DNA of 64,000 nucleotides from RUG369 sp050949645 (GTDB lineage Bacteria > Planctomycetota > Planctomycetia > Pirellulales > Thermoguttaceae). The translations under genes and the position numbers were made by a program. Within the stretch, counting starts at the first letter, position 1. Every line of letters starts with the position of its first letter. The notes beneath the pieces are model-generated. The model did not search any database. It had not been told where the DNA came from and was given only the letters and a program-made list of their open reading frames with translations. The stretch lies in assembly GCA_050949645.1 (NCBI GenBank), contig JBMNGC010000001.1:558001-622000 (forward strand), in the 5' to 3' direction. Below are positions 16,761-26,224 of the stretch, piece by piece.

Positions 16761-17966
16761 TCAGGGCGCCTTCCAACGAATAACCTTGGCGTCGAAGCTT
16801 CCCGAGAGAAACTCTCTCTTTGCTCTATCGACGGCAATGACGGAAACCGTGCCCGAATGACCCCCCGTTTCCAAGCTTTCCCTTCGATCGCTCTTAGCGT
16901 ATCCTTGACCGTACCCAATCGGCTTGAGGGTATTCATATCCCAGACGATCACGTCGTTGACGCTGTCGCCAGTGATCAGGGTAGAATTGTCGAGGAAAGC
17001 CATAGCGAAGATTTTCCGGCTCGGCAACGCCTGTTCGCCTACCGACGTGTTGACGCGTTCGGTTAGGTCGAACTGCGCGACTTCTTTGCCGGACGCGACG
17101 TCCAAGACGATAATCCGGTCGGCGTCGCCGGCGACGGCGACCAATTGGTTGTTGGGAGAGAAGCACACAACGCGAATGCGTCGTTGCGCGGTTCGATCAC
17201 CTTTGCCATTGGTTAGGGGACGGCTTGGAATGAGGAGCTTGGCGTCGTTTGTGCGCCAGACGCAGAAAGCATTGCGTCCTCCTGCGGCAAGCGCCGTGCC
17301 GTCGGGCGAAAAGGCGAGCGTTGTAACGCTCTCCGAAGGACCTGTCCAGGTTGTGTATTCTTTGAGCGTGTCGGCGACAAAAATCCTAATCAGTCCAGCG
17401 TAACCGCAAACAGCGAGTAGCGCTCCGTTTGGCGAATAGACCATCGCGTGAGCGCCGGCGACGTTAGTTTTGTTGGCCGGCAGTTCTCGCAACAGTCTGC
17501 CCGTCTGAGGGTCCCAGATTCTAATCTGACCCTTTTGGGAAAGCGTAGCGAGTTCCTGCGTCTCGGCGTCCTCTGAATAACTCTCGGCGTTCTCTGACTT
17601 ATTAACGGGTCGCATCGCGACCGCACGGACCCAGTCGTCGACAGGATCGGCGTTTCCACTCTTGACGACGGGTTCAAAGCGATTGTCGTCAATTTTGCAA
17701 ACGTAGAACTTCTGATCGTCGCCGCCGACGTAGAAGGACTCTTTGTCGTTCGAGTAGGTTAACGCAGAAATGACCGGATACCGCGCGGCTTTGTCCTGAG
17801 GAGCGCTGACTGACAACGCGCTGTAACTCGAGTCTTTGGGACCGAACGTATATTCCGCGAGCTTTGTGATATCGGGGATGGATTGCGCGAGAGCTCCTTC
17901 GGTGATAAAGAAACTCGCTAGCGTGATAAAAAAGAATAAGTGTATAATCGATCGTCGTCTTAACAT
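16761..17966 (-). CDS. Exported WD40-repeat beta-propeller protein
   Basis: A 401-residue protein with a clear signal peptide (basic LRRR, a hydrophobic FFFITLASFFI core, and cleavage after GALAQ, about residue 28). The mature chain is a single propeller of about seven WD40-like blades; good examples are QIRIWDPQTGRLLREL, VTTLAFSPDGTALAAGG, RIIVLDVASGKEV and KVIRWKAP. The first blades are degenerate. Such exported propellers are abundant in planctomycetes and probably serve in protein binding; no enzymatic motif is seen. The start ATG has GGGAG 9 nt upstream and a predicted promoter. No clear terminator was found downstream. Confidence 0.8.
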   Translation of the reverse strand: MLRRRSIIHLFFFITLASFFITEGALAQSIPDITKLAEYTFGPKDSSYSALSVSAPQDKAARYPVISALTYSNDKESFYVGGDDQKFYVCKIDDNRFEPVVKSGNADPVDDWVRAVAMRPVNKSENAESYSEDAETQELATLSQKGQIRIWDPQTGRLLRELPANKTNVAGAHAMVYSPNGALLAVCGYAGLIRIFVADTLKEYTTWTGPSESVTTLAFSPDGTALAAGGRNAFCVWRTNDAKLLIPSRPLTNGKGDRTAQRRIRVVCFSPNNQLVAVAGDADRIIVLDVASGKEVAQFDLTERVNTSVGEQALPSRKIFAMAFLDNSTLITGDSVNDVIVWDMNTLKPIGYGQGYAKSDRRESLETGGHSGTVSVIAVDRAKREFLSGSFDAKVIRWKAP

Positions 17967-18010
17967 ACTCTGACACTCCCGAACGACGCTATCGTCATTG
18001 CGATTTCCAC

Positions 18011-18039
18011 GTCATAATTCGGCGAAAAATCTTAATCAA
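18011..18039 (-). promoter_or_regulatory. Predicted promoter for the WD40 gene
   Basis: On the minus strand, TTGATT (18034-18039), a 17-bp spacer and TATGAC (18011-18016), about 45 bp upstream of the ATG. Confidence 0.4.
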
Positions 18040-18604
18040 CGCGAGGTTGATACAGTCGATTTTGCGTCGAGATCCTGTGTAGTTTGGAAGAGGAGTGGGG
18101 CGCGCAATCTGCTCCTCGTTACGGTTTTAAAGCATTTCGGGGGAAGAACCGAAACTTTGCGCGAATTCGACGGTTTAAACTAATAACAACTTCTCGTGTC
18201 GCTTCAACAGGAGTCAAAGTACAGACTCCTTCTAAGGTCTTTTCGGAGTCTGACGGCAAGAAGACAAGCTTTTTTTTAAAAGATATGGTTGAGACGAAAA
18301 TTACGATTTGACCTTTTAGGCGGATGTGCGTGAATGTGATACGCCTATACGCAACGAATATGACGACAGAACAATTTATGAGACCTTTTGTCTCGTTTTC
18401 GTCGTTCGTTTTTTCGTTTGGTCCTTGACGGATTTTTCGTTCGGTTTACTTTTATGTTGGGCGTCTGCGTCATTTTAACATGGTGAATAATAGCGCTCTG
18501 GCTTTATCGGTTGCAACGACCGCGCGTCTTGTGAAAGCAAATAAGAGCAGATAATTTTCACGGAATAATCTGACCTTCCGTTGTGTAAAGCGTAAGGAAT
18601 CCTA
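18040..18604. other. Intergenic region between the WD40 gene and the ABC export operon
   Basis: About 565 bp with no supported gene. Around 18208-18260 the core GGAGTC/GACTCC recurs three times and can form small hairpins, followed by a T8 run near 18272; this could be a weak terminator or a leader element. The promoter of the downstream ABC operon should lie here but is not obvious. Confidence 0.35.
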
Positions 18605-21600
18605 ATGCATACTCAAATAGAAAATCAGAAGGGGTCGCGTAACCGTTTGGCCCTGCGTTCGAGGCAGGGAAAAGCGATAAAGATCCTTGTTACTTTGCTG
18701 GCAGTCGTCGTCGTTGTCGGCGGCTTGGCAGCTTGGCGGCTGAAGGCCTCCCAATCGACGAAAAAGGTGGATCTTATCTTTGCGACAGCCGAACGCGGAA
18801 CCTTCATTCACGAGGTGAATGGTAAGGGCAGCGCGGAAAGCGCCTTGAATGTCGACGTTGCTTCGCAAGTCGAAGGTCAGGCAACGGTTATTTATCTTAT
18901 ACCGGAAGGGACGAACGTCAAAAAGGGCGAGCTCCTTGTCGAACTTGACTCTTCTGACGTCGATGAAAAGCTCGACTCGCAGGTCGTCACGACGAACTCG
19001 AGCCGAGCGACGCTCAACAGCTCTCGCGCAACCCTTCGTTCCGCGGAGATTTCTCTGGAAGAGTACGTTGAAGGAACCTTCGAACAGAGCTGGATGGAAT
19101 ACGAGAACACGATCTTCGAAGCGGAGCAGACTCGTAAACAACAGGCGGACAGCGCAAGGTTTACTGAACGTCTTCTCAACCTGAACTATTCGACTGAGTT
19201 GCAGTATGAAATCGACAAGGTTGCCGAAGAGAAGGCGAAGAATTCTCTCGAAGTTGCGAATCTCAAGAAGATGACTCTTCTCAAGTACACGAGCGAAAAA
19301 CAGATCACCTCGCTCATGTCTGATATTGAGACGGCGCGCGCAAAAGTCGATTCTGACAGGAATTCTTATAACATTAACCTGAGTCGTGAGAATCGTTACC
19401 GCGAGATCTCCGCAAACTGCAAGATCCGCGCGCCGCAAGACGGCCAGGTTGTCTATGCCAATCAGGACTCCCGCCGTATGTCGGAATCCGACATGATCAG
19501 GGAAGGTTCGACCGTTCGTCAGCGCCAGGTTCTTATCCGTCTGCCGGACAAAACCCAGATGCAGGTCAAGACCATGATCAACGAGTCGAACATTGCGTCG
19601 GTCAAGGTCGGAATGCCAGCGAAGATCTCCTTTGACTCCATCCCTAATCGCGTCATAGAGGGGGAGGTTGTTAAAGTGAGCCTTTATCCCGAAATCGTGT
19701 GGATGTCGTCCGCGAAGGACTACGTGACCATCGTAAAAATCAATGAGGACGTTGACGAACTTCGTTCTGGTTTGACCGCTCAGGTGCGCATTGTCGCCGA
19801 CGAACAGCCTGACGTTCTTATGGTTCCGGTTCATTGCGTAACTGAATATGGTACTAAGACTTACTGTATAACCTATGAGAACGGCGTCTGGGGCTACAAA
19901 GAAGTGCTTCTTGGCGAGTCGAATGAAAAACAGGTTATTATCCTCGACGGTCTGAAGGAAGGCGACGTTGTCGTTACAGGCGCGCGTCTTTACCGCGACA
20001 ACGTCACTTTTCCGGATCCGAGCGCTCCTTCTGAATTCGAAAATAGCGAAATCTACCAACAGAAGCTTGCGGAAGCGAAGGCGCAAGAGGAGAAGAACGC
20101 TGAAATAGAGAGTGGCGCCGCTCTTCAAGCCGAAGGCGCGCCCGGCGCGGGCGGATTTCCTGGCGGGCTCCCAGGCGGACTCCCTGGCGGAGATCCGCGC
20201 GCGATGCTTGCTGGTCTTGCCGAGAGGATCAAGTCCGGCGACGTCCCTCAGGAGATGCTTGACCGACTCCCGCCTGAGGTGCTGGAAGCCGTGAAGGGCG
20301 GCGGCGCTGAGCTGAGCGCCGACGATCTTGAAGAACAGCAAAGGTTGAAGGAAGAGGCGGAAGAATCTGCGCTTGAGATTGAGACCAATCTTCGGCGCGA
20401 CGTCGACATTGCCGCGATCAAGCCCTTCTTTAATCGCACCGTTATGGAGATGCACCGCGAACTTCTTACGGCCATCGAACATAAGACTTCGGCGCTTCAA
20501 GCGCGCATTGCGTCGCGTCAGAACGCGATCACGCGGCGTCAGGAAGAAATCGAACTTCTGCAAAAAACGTCCGAAGCTGCGAATGTAAGCGACAGCGCCC
20601 CTTCTGCTCCAGACAATGCTGAAGATACGACTGCAAAGATCGAACGCCTCTCAAACGAAATCAGGAAACTTCGCGGGGATTCGGATCTTCCAGTCCTTGA
20701 ACGCGTTATTTATCTCGAAAAAATCGATTGGGATCAATATATTAGCGGAAATGACGTTACGCTTGCAGCCGCTAAGTTTCTGACAGAGAATCCGGATGAT
20801 ATTTTTGACGAGCTCTTCCCGAACTCGGAAGAAGTCGACGTTGTTGCTGCGGTCTCCGACGACTCGGAAAAAGTTGCGCTGGAGGCGACGTTCGAATACG
20901 ACAAAGAATGGATGAATGATCCAAGTGAAGGTCCGACCGCGTTGGATACCAGCACGGTCGATTATTCTGCGTTTCTCCCGCTCTTTAAGCAGTGGGACAC
21001 GAACCAGGACGATCGTCTCAAGCCCACTGAATTCGTCATCGGTTTCTTCTCGGATCGTAAGAACTTCCAGAATGCTGAAATAGACAGTAACGTTGAACAG
21101 CTTTTTGCGGAATATGATCCGGCCGCCGAACCAGGCGCCCACAAGACTTCTCTCACCGAAATTCCGATGGACGTCGTTGCGACGACTGCCGACAAAATTC
21201 TCCGCGAACGAGCGTCGAATGGCGACGGTTCCCAGGGCGCGGGACGCGGCGGTCGCCGCGGCGGAGCGCCTGGCGGCAGACCCGGTATGGGTATGCCAGG
21301 CGATCGTGGCGAGCTTGACATTGCACAGGCGGGTCCCGGTCGTCAGGGCGGCATGCCGGTCGGCCAAGAGGGACGTCCGCAGCGCAACGCGGAAGAGCCC
21401 GACGCGGGCGATCTCGAAGGGGAACCGATCGACATAGCTCTTCCCGACGGCAAATCCCCAACGAACGAACCAATTTCCAGTTTGGTAGAGGCGTACAGCG
21501 TTCGTCAGGCAGTTGCTCTGTACGTCGATCGTATGGACTTCAATGGCGACGGAATCCTCCAGAAGAACGAATTTGCAAAGGGCTATCACGAAGTCAAAGA

Positions 21601-21673
21601 CGCGACGAGTAAGTTCTTCGCATCAGCGGCGCTTAACTCGGGCAGCGGCGGTTTTGGGCCGCCTTCAAGGTAG
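18605..21673 (+). CDS. MacA-like periplasmic adaptor with long EF-hand C-terminal extension
   Basis: A 1,022-residue membrane-fusion (HlyD/MacA-family) protein. A basic start and one membrane helix (about residues 24-44) anchor it. The lipoyl halves (VASQVEGQATVIYLIPEGTN and CKIRAPQDGQVVYANQ), an intervening coiled-coil hairpin, and beta-barrel and membrane-proximal domains fill residues ~55-470, the usual full length. What follows is unusual: a Gly/Pro-rich linker (507-532), a helical coiled-coil stretch (about 600-660), an EF-hand (DTNQDDRLKPTEF, ~798), a second Gly/Arg-rich linker (876-910) and another EF-hand (DFNGDGILQKNEF, ~978). The start has AAGGA 6 nt upstream. The ABC ATPase and permease genes follow, so it is the adaptor of that pump. 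The cargo is unknown; calcium control is a guess. Confidence 0.85.
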   Translation: MHTQIENQKGSRNRLALRSRQGKAIKILVTLLAVVVVVGGLAAWRLKASQSTKKVDLIFATAERGTFIHEVNGKGSAESALNVDVASQVEGQATVIYLIPEGTNVKKGELLVELDSSDVDEKLDSQVVTTNSSRATLNSSRATLRSAEISLEEYVEGTFEQSWMEYENTIFEAEQTRKQQADSARFTERLLNLNYSTELQYEIDKVAEEKAKNSLEVANLKKMTLLKYTSEKQITSLMSDIETARAKVDSDRNSYNINLSRENRYREISANCKIRAPQDGQVVYANQDSRRMSESDMIREGSTVRQRQVLIRLPDKTQMQVKTMINESNIASVKVGMPAKISFDSIPNRVIEGEVVKVSLYPEIVWMSSAKDYVTIVKINEDVDELRSGLTAQVRIVADEQPDVLMVPVHCVTEYGTKTYCITYENGVWGYKEVLLGESNEKQVIILDGLKEGDVVVTGARLYRDNVTFPDPSAPSEFENSEIYQQKLAEAKAQEEKNAEIESGAALQAEGAPGAGGFPGGLPGGLPGGDPRAMLAGLAERIKSGDVPQEMLDRLPPEVLEAVKGGGAELSADDLEEQQRLKEEAEESALEIETNLRRDVDIAAIKPFFNRTVMEMHRELLTAIEHKTSALQARIASRQNAITRRQEEIELLQKTSEAANVSDSAPSAPDNAEDTTAKIERLSNEIRKLRGDSDLPVLERVIYLEKIDWDQYISGNDVTLAAAKFLTENPDDIFDELFPNSEEVDVVAAVSDDSEKVALEATFEYDKEWMNDPSEGPTALDTSTVDYSAFLPLFKQWDTNQDDRLKPTEFVIGFFSDRKNFQNAEIDSNVEQLFAEYDPAAEPGAHKTSLTEIPMDVVATTADKILRERASNGDGSQGAGRGGRRGGAPGGRPGMGMPGDRGELDIAQAGPGRQGGMPVGQEGRPQRNAEEPDAGDLEGEPIDIALPDGKSPTNEPISSLVEAYSVRQAVALYVDRMDFNGDGILQKNEFAKGYHEVKDATSKFFASAALNSGSGGFGPPSR

Positions 21674-21730
21674 TGACCGACGAACGTTTTTACAATTTAT
21701 TTTCAACCGATTTTTGGTCTGAAGAAACCA

Positions 21731-22471
21731 ATGTTTGGAAAAAAGAAAAAAAACGTTCTCGAAGCTAACGGCGGCGATCCTCCTTTGGCCGCTAGACTCG
21801 TTGGCGTGAAACGCGAGTACGTGCTTAAGGGTGAAACGGTCTATGCGCTTCGTGGCGTGGACTTAGAGGTTCCGGTGGGCGATTACGTGGCGATCATGGG
21901 CGCGTCCGGGTCTGGTAAGAGTACGATGCTTAACCTTCTGGGATGTCTTGATCGTCCGACATACGGGAAAATCTGGTTGGGTAAAGACGACGTCAGCGTC
22001 TTGGACGACGACAGGCTTTCAGAGATTCGAGCGTCTCGCATTGGGTTCGTCTTTCAGTCGTACAACCTTATCCAACAACTGACCGTAATCGAGAACATCG
22101 AGGTTCCGTTGTTTTATCAGAGGAACGCCTCGTTACGTTCTCGTCAACGATGCGTTGAACTTGCGACCATGGTTGGATTGGGAGAACGTCTCAACCACCG
22201 ACCAACTCAGCTTTCCGGCGGTCAACAACAGCGTGTTGCTATCGCGCGGAGCTTAGTGAATGATCCTTACTTTATCCTTGCGGACGAACCCACGGGCAAC
22301 CTTGACTCGAAAACGACCGCAGAGATTCTGGATCTTTTGGACAAACTGAATAAACAGGGACGTACAATCATCCTTGTAACGCACGAGGACGACGTTGGCG
22401 CGCGGAGTAAGCGCATCGTTCGTTTGCGCGACGGAATGATCGAGTCTGACGTACGTTTGCGTCCTATTTGA
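21731..22471 (+). CDS. ABC transporter ATP-binding protein, MacB/LolD type
   Basis: A 246-residue cytosolic ATPase subunit. The Walker A motif GASGSGKS, Q-loop FVFQSYNLI, signature LSGGQQQR, Walker B FILADEP and H-loop VTHEDD are all intact, and the length is normal. The sequence style (LGCLDRPTYGKIWL, NLIQQLTVIENIEVPL) is that of the MacB/LolD/FtsE group, which powers export or lipoprotein release without moving substrate through the membrane. It lies 57 bp after the adaptor gene and 100 bp before the permease gene. In canonical MacB the ATPase and permease are one chain; here they are separate. Confidence 0.92.
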   Translation: MFGKKKKNVLEANGGDPPLAARLVGVKREYVLKGETVYALRGVDLEVPVGDYVAIMGASGSGKSTMLNLLGCLDRPTYGKIWLGKDDVSVLDDDRLSEIRASRIGFVFQSYNLIQQLTVIENIEVPLFYQRNASLRSRQRCVELATMVGLGERLNHRPTQLSGGQQQRVAIARSLVNDPYFILADEPTGNLDSKTTAEILDLLDKLNKQGRTIILVTHEDDVGARSKRIVRLRDGMIESDVRLRPI

Positions 22472-22571
22472 TTTGTCACGCAGCACGTTGTAAAGCGACG
22501 CCAATGCGTCATGTTAATAACAATCCAAAGCTCCGAGCCTTTGAACGGCGCTTAAGTTTTGCAGGTTATCT

Positions 22572-23921
22572 TTGAAGATGGTACAAGCGTTCCGCACATT
22601 GATCACGGGTATCAAAAGTCTATATTTGCACCCGATGCGTTCGCTGTTGACGGTGCTTGGTATTTTTATCGGCGTCGCGAGCGTAATTTGGCTCATGGCG
22701 ATCGGCGAAGGTATCAGCCGTAAGGCGCAAGAGCAGATCGAAAGTTTAGGCGCTGACAATATCATCGTTAGTACGATCAAGCCGCCGAACGAGGCTCTTT
22801 CATCCGGCTCCGGCGGATTCAGAATGCAGATTCCTGAGTATGGTCTTACGCGTAGCGATTTCGAGCGTCTGACCGAGACGATCCCAACAGTCGTTAACTC
22901 TGCGCCCGTTAAGGATTATCAGGAAACGTTTCAGAATGGACGTTGGAAGGTAGACGGACGACTCGTTGGTTGTACAGCTTCTTACGTCGACGTCGTCAAG
23001 ATCTCGATGTTCGACGGTCGGTTCTTTACGGACGAAGAAAATAAGATGGCGTGCGACTACTGCGTCTTAGGCGCGGGCGTAGCGTCGACGCTTTTTCCTT
23101 ACGAAGAACCTCTTGGCAAGCTAATTCGAGTTGGCGACAACTACTATTATCGCGTCATTGGCATTGCGGACGCTCGCGCTCCCTCCGCCGCTATTGGTAG
23201 CTCTTTGAAGTCGGAAGACTACTCTTACGACGTTTACATACCGCTCCAGACGATGCAGACGCGCGTTGGCGACACCGTTGTCGTGCGGCGGAGCGGTTCT
23301 CACGAGGGTGAAACTGTTCAACTCAAACAAATCACACTCAAAGTGAGGAGCGTCGCCGAGGTTATGCAGACCGCCGAGCTTATTAAGCTCATGCTTGATA
23401 AATACCATACGAAGTTTGACGATTATGGCGTGACCGTCCCCCTTGAGCTCCTTGAACAGGCGAAAACAACTCGAATGATGTTCAACGTTTTCATGGGGTT
23501 AATCGCGGGTATATCGCTTTTGGTCGGGGGTATCGGCATTATGAACATTATGCTCGCGACTGTTACGGAGCGAACGCGTGAGATCGGCATTCGCCGCGCG
23601 CTGGGCGCAAAACGCGGCGATATCATCCGTCAATTTCTGATCGAGACGGTTGTGCTGTCAGTCATTGGCGGCGGTCTTGGCGTTTTGGTTGGTCTGACGT
23701 GCTCGCCTGTTACAACATTCGCGATGGGCATGCTCAAACGAGCGAATCCTGAGCTTCTGGCCAGTCTTCCGACGATTGTTCAGGAACTCAAACCGATCAT
23801 CGTCTTTTGGTCCGTGCCCCTCGCGTTCATGATCTCGATTATTATCGGCGTTGTGTTTGGCATGTATCCCGCAATTCGCGCTGCTGAGATGGATCCGATC
23901 GAAGCGTTGCGGCACGAATGA
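22572..23921 (+). CDS. ABC transporter permease, MacB/FtsX type
   Basis: An inner-membrane permease of up to 449 residues with the MacB topology. One N-terminal helix (about residues 22-44: RSLLTVLGIFIGVASVIWL) is followed by a large periplasmic MacB_PCD domain (45-300) and three C-terminal helices in the FtsX domain. The TERTREIGIRRALGAKRGDI coupling motif and the ending AAEMDPIEALRHE are highly typical. The start is either the TTG at 22572 with AGG 6 nt upstream or the ATG two codons later. It forms the operon with the adaptor and ATPase genes. A bidirectional terminator follows. Confidence 0.92.
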   Translation: MKMVQAFRTLITGIKSLYLHPMRSLLTVLGIFIGVASVIWLMAIGEGISRKAQEQIESLGADNIIVSTIKPPNEALSSGSGGFRMQIPEYGLTRSDFERLTETIPTVVNSAPVKDYQETFQNGRWKVDGRLVGCTASYVDVVKISMFDGRFFTDEENKMACDYCVLGAGVASTLFPYEEPLGKLIRVGDNYYYRVIGIADARAPSAAIGSSLKSEDYSYDVYIPLQTMQTRVGDTVVVRRSGSHEGETVQLKQITLKVRSVAEVMQTAELIKLMLDKYHTKFDDYGVTVPLELLEQAKTTRMMFNVFMGLIAGISLLVGGIGIMNIMLATVTERTREIGIRRALGAKRGDIIRQFLIETVVLSVIGGGLGVLVGLTCSPVTTFAMGMLKRANPELLASLPTIVQELKPIIVFWSVPLAFMISIIIGVVFGMYPAIRAAEMDPIEALRHE

Positions 23922-23953
23922 TTCCATCCTTGCGATCGCAGCTGTTATTCAAA

Positions 23954-23993
23954 AAAACGTCGAACCGTTGATAAACGGTTCGACGTTTTCTTT
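23954..23993. terminator. Bidirectional terminator between the ABC operon and the glycosidase-like gene
   Basis: A perfect 16-bp stem (23954-23969 and 23974-23989) with a 4-nt loop, T-rich on the plus strand and A-rich on the other side, so it can stop transcription from both converging genes. Confidence 0.9.
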
Positions 23994-24050
23994 TCAGGGG
24001 ACGTCTATAGATTCCGCCCAAAATTCAATTGACGTCAATCCGGCGTCGGT

Positions 24051-26123
24051 CTATTTTTCTTTCCAGATAAAGCGATAGTTGAAGCGACGATTTGGGGCGG
24101 TATCGCCAGCGACGCACAACGAGATCGGATCGACGAGTTCCGTCGGGTTATCGCTCCACTTATAGTCGAAATTGATCTCGGCGGCTGTGGCGTTGAATGC
24201 TGCTCGAGGAACGATGACGACAAGACGCGTTCCTTCTACCGCGTAGTCGAGTTCTGCGACCTCCTCCCATGAGCCCCTGTTCTGGTCGTCTTCGTCGGCA
24301 ACCCAGCGACAGAGGGTTGTTTTGGAACCGTCGATGACACGTTTGTTGATCAGATAATCGTAACCGTACCAGCCGGTTTTGTAATCCTGGTCCGTGTTCA
24401 CAAAGAGGAGCGCCCAGTTGGGATCGCTTGACGGAGTCCAGTCTTCTCGCGTCTCCGCCATGAAATACAGATTGTCTTTATCGACTCCGACTTTGCAGGC
24501 GACGAAGTCGTTTCGACCAGTCTTATTGACGTAGTGTTCGCCGCCGTAGCCTTTGGCGTCGCGATGAAATGTGTCGCCGATTGTGTCGCGATATTCGACG
24601 TCGACGCTATCCCAAGCCCGAAGCGCGTTCTTTGCGTCTGTCGAGTCGACGTCGACGTAGCCCAAGTTTTCAGGCGCTTTGCGTGCGCCCTTGAAACGAC
24701 GGATATTCTGAACCGTCTGCATGTAGTAATTGTCTGTATATCCGCCCTTTGCAGGCTGGAGAGTGCGATTAAATTCGGCGTTGTACTGATCGACAAAAAA
24801 ATACTGTTTTTCAGAGGTTCGATCTAAGAAGGTATTCAAGCCGTCGTTATGGTATTTACCCGCTGTCCACTCGTTCCAGTCGTTGAGGTAAATGATCTGA
24901 GGATCTGCCGCGAGCGCTTCGTCCCAGCGATCCTGATAATAGATACCGTAATTTTCAGGGCGCTCGACTGTCTTTCCGAGCCACGGAACGTAGGTTGGCT
25001 TCGGCATATCATGTTCGTCGAGCTCTGGTTCTCCTTTTTCGCGAGTCCATGATTTGCCAGTCTTAGATATCGGGTGCTGCGCAGGCGTGACGGCAGCTTC
25101 TTCTCTGACTCCGTTATGGAGTGAAACAAGATCCTTCGGATCCATTTCTGCGACCCTAGGGTCGTTAAGCTGGTAGCCGAACGACCAATTGTCTTCAGTT
25201 CCGACGTAACGTTTACCGTTCCATTCGTAATATCCCCACCACATACTGCGGAAGGTAAAGAACTCCTTAACTTCCTTCGTATAATCTTGGTAGTTTTCTT
25301 CGCAATAATCTGGGTCCAGATAATGCGGATGATCGGGATTCGTTTTCGCGTCGGGGTCGTAGTTCGGGTTGGGCGAGACGTTGCCCGACGAATTGGCGTC
25401 AACCGACGGCGTCGGATTATAGAGAATCAGCGGTTTACCATCCCAATAGAACCACAAATCTTGATATTGGGGTTCCTTGTAGTAACGTTCGTAAAGCTGT
25501 TGAACAACGGTGATCGCGGGGCCATTGAAAGACCAGAAGCAGAATTGAGGGGTCTTATTGCCTTCTGCGCGCATTTTCTCCATTGTCGCAAAGAGCAGAT
25601 CCCATTCCGGCCAATACAGCACGGCATTAGTAACGTCAAGGATAATAAAGTCGATCCCGGCGTCGACAAGTTCAGACATATCCTTACGGAAGATGTATTC
25701 GTCCTGACTAAGGAAGTATCCGGTTTCAGGTTCGCCCCAGTGAAAGGAACTGCTGTTGCGCCACGCGGGATGATTCGTGTCAAAGCGCGCCTCTGGCGCT
25801 TCTTCGAGAATCTTAGTGACGTCGAGCTCATAAGGATGTGGAAGATTTGCCAGCCCCTGTCCATGCCAGGTAACGTAGAAGACTCCGACCAAGCGATCAT
25901 GGTCGGTTTTGAGATCGCCGACCTCGGCGTTTGTAGGCGTCGCGCGGTCGAGCGCGTCGACGGCGTACCAGGTATCGGAATAGAGATCGCGTTGAGTTTC
26001 CACGGGCTCAGCTGCCGAGACGTCATATAACAAACCGGCGCCAAAGAACCCGAGTGCGGTTAAGAATCCGCAGGTCATCTTGAAAAAACGGTAAAAACGA
26101 CAAAACTGTTTTGAATTTTTCAT
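24051..26123 (-). CDS. Secreted glycoside-hydrolase-like protein (GH99/GH71-like barrel) with C-terminal CBM9-like domain
   Basis: A 690-residue exported protein. The signal peptide ends near DVSAAEP (about residue 38). The first ~450 residues look like a TIM-barrel of the GH71/GH99-like or DUF5010 kind: LVGVFYVTWHGQG, a long DAGIDFIILDVTNA strand, KPLILYNPTP, and IIYLNDWNEWTAG near the barrel end. The last ~200 residues (DTFHRDAKGYGGEHY onward) have a DOMON/CBM9-like pattern. Glycan hydrolysis is likely, but the family and substrate are uncertain. The frame is open 57 nt upstream; the ATG at 26123, preceded by GGAACAGG and placed just before the signal peptide, is preferred. A promoter and an abutting inverted repeat lie 60-100 bp upstream. 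Confidence 0.7.
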   Translation of the reverse strand: MKNSKQFCRFYRFFKMTCGFLTALGFFGAGLLYDVSAAEPVETQRDLYSDTWYAVDALDRATPTNAEVGDLKTDHDRLVGVFYVTWHGQGLANLPHPYELDVTKILEEAPEARFDTNHPAWRNSSSFHWGEPETGYFLSQDEYIFRKDMSELVDAGIDFIILDVTNAVLYWPEWDLLFATMEKMRAEGNKTPQFCFWSFNGPAITVVQQLYERYYKEPQYQDLWFYWDGKPLILYNPTPSVDANSSGNVSPNPNYDPDAKTNPDHPHYLDPDYCEENYQDYTKEVKEFFTFRSMWWGYYEWNGKRYVGTEDNWSFGYQLNDPRVAEMDPKDLVSLHNGVREEAAVTPAQHPISKTGKSWTREKGEPELDEHDMPKPTYVPWLGKTVERPENYGIYYQDRWDEALAADPQIIYLNDWNEWTAGKYHNDGLNTFLDRTSEKQYFFVDQYNAEFNRTLQPAKGGYTDNYYMQTVQNIRRFKGARKAPENLGYVDVDSTDAKNALRAWDSVDVEYRDTIGDTFHRDAKGYGGEHYVNKTGRNDFVACKVGVDKDNLYFMAETREDWTPSSDPNWALLFVNTDQDYKTGWYGYDYLINKRVIDGSKTTLCRWVADEDDQNRGSWEEVAELDYAVEGTRLVVIVPRAAFNATAAEINFDYKWSDNPTELVDPISLCVAGDTAPNRRFNYRFIWKEK

Positions 26124-26179
26124 GAAACCTGTTCCTGAATTTTGACCAGTAAAGAGAAGATAATTTTTCCGTTTGTTCA

Positions 26180-26208
26180 ATTATCTCTAGAGAAAAGTCC
26201 TTCGTCAA
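26180..26208 (-). promoter_or_regulatory. Predicted promoter of the glycosidase-like gene
   Basis: On the minus strand, TTGACG (26203-26208), a 17-bp spacer and GATAAT (26180-26185). The leader would be about 50 nt. Confidence 0.5.
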
Positions 26209-26224
26209 ACAATTCGTGATTGTT
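26208..26224. promoter_or_regulatory. Inverted repeat abutting the -35 box of the glycosidase-like gene
   Basis: AACAAT-TCGTG-ATTGTT, 6-bp arms and a 5-bp centre, directly upstream of and touching the predicted -35 element. The position suits an activator or repressor site. Confidence 0.35.

Noticed and set aside
18602..20563. Long minus-strand open frame (653 codons) opposite the ABC adaptor gene
   Set aside because: It mirrors the adaptor codons, has Arg/Phe/Val-rich composition typical of an antisense shadow, and shows no family features.
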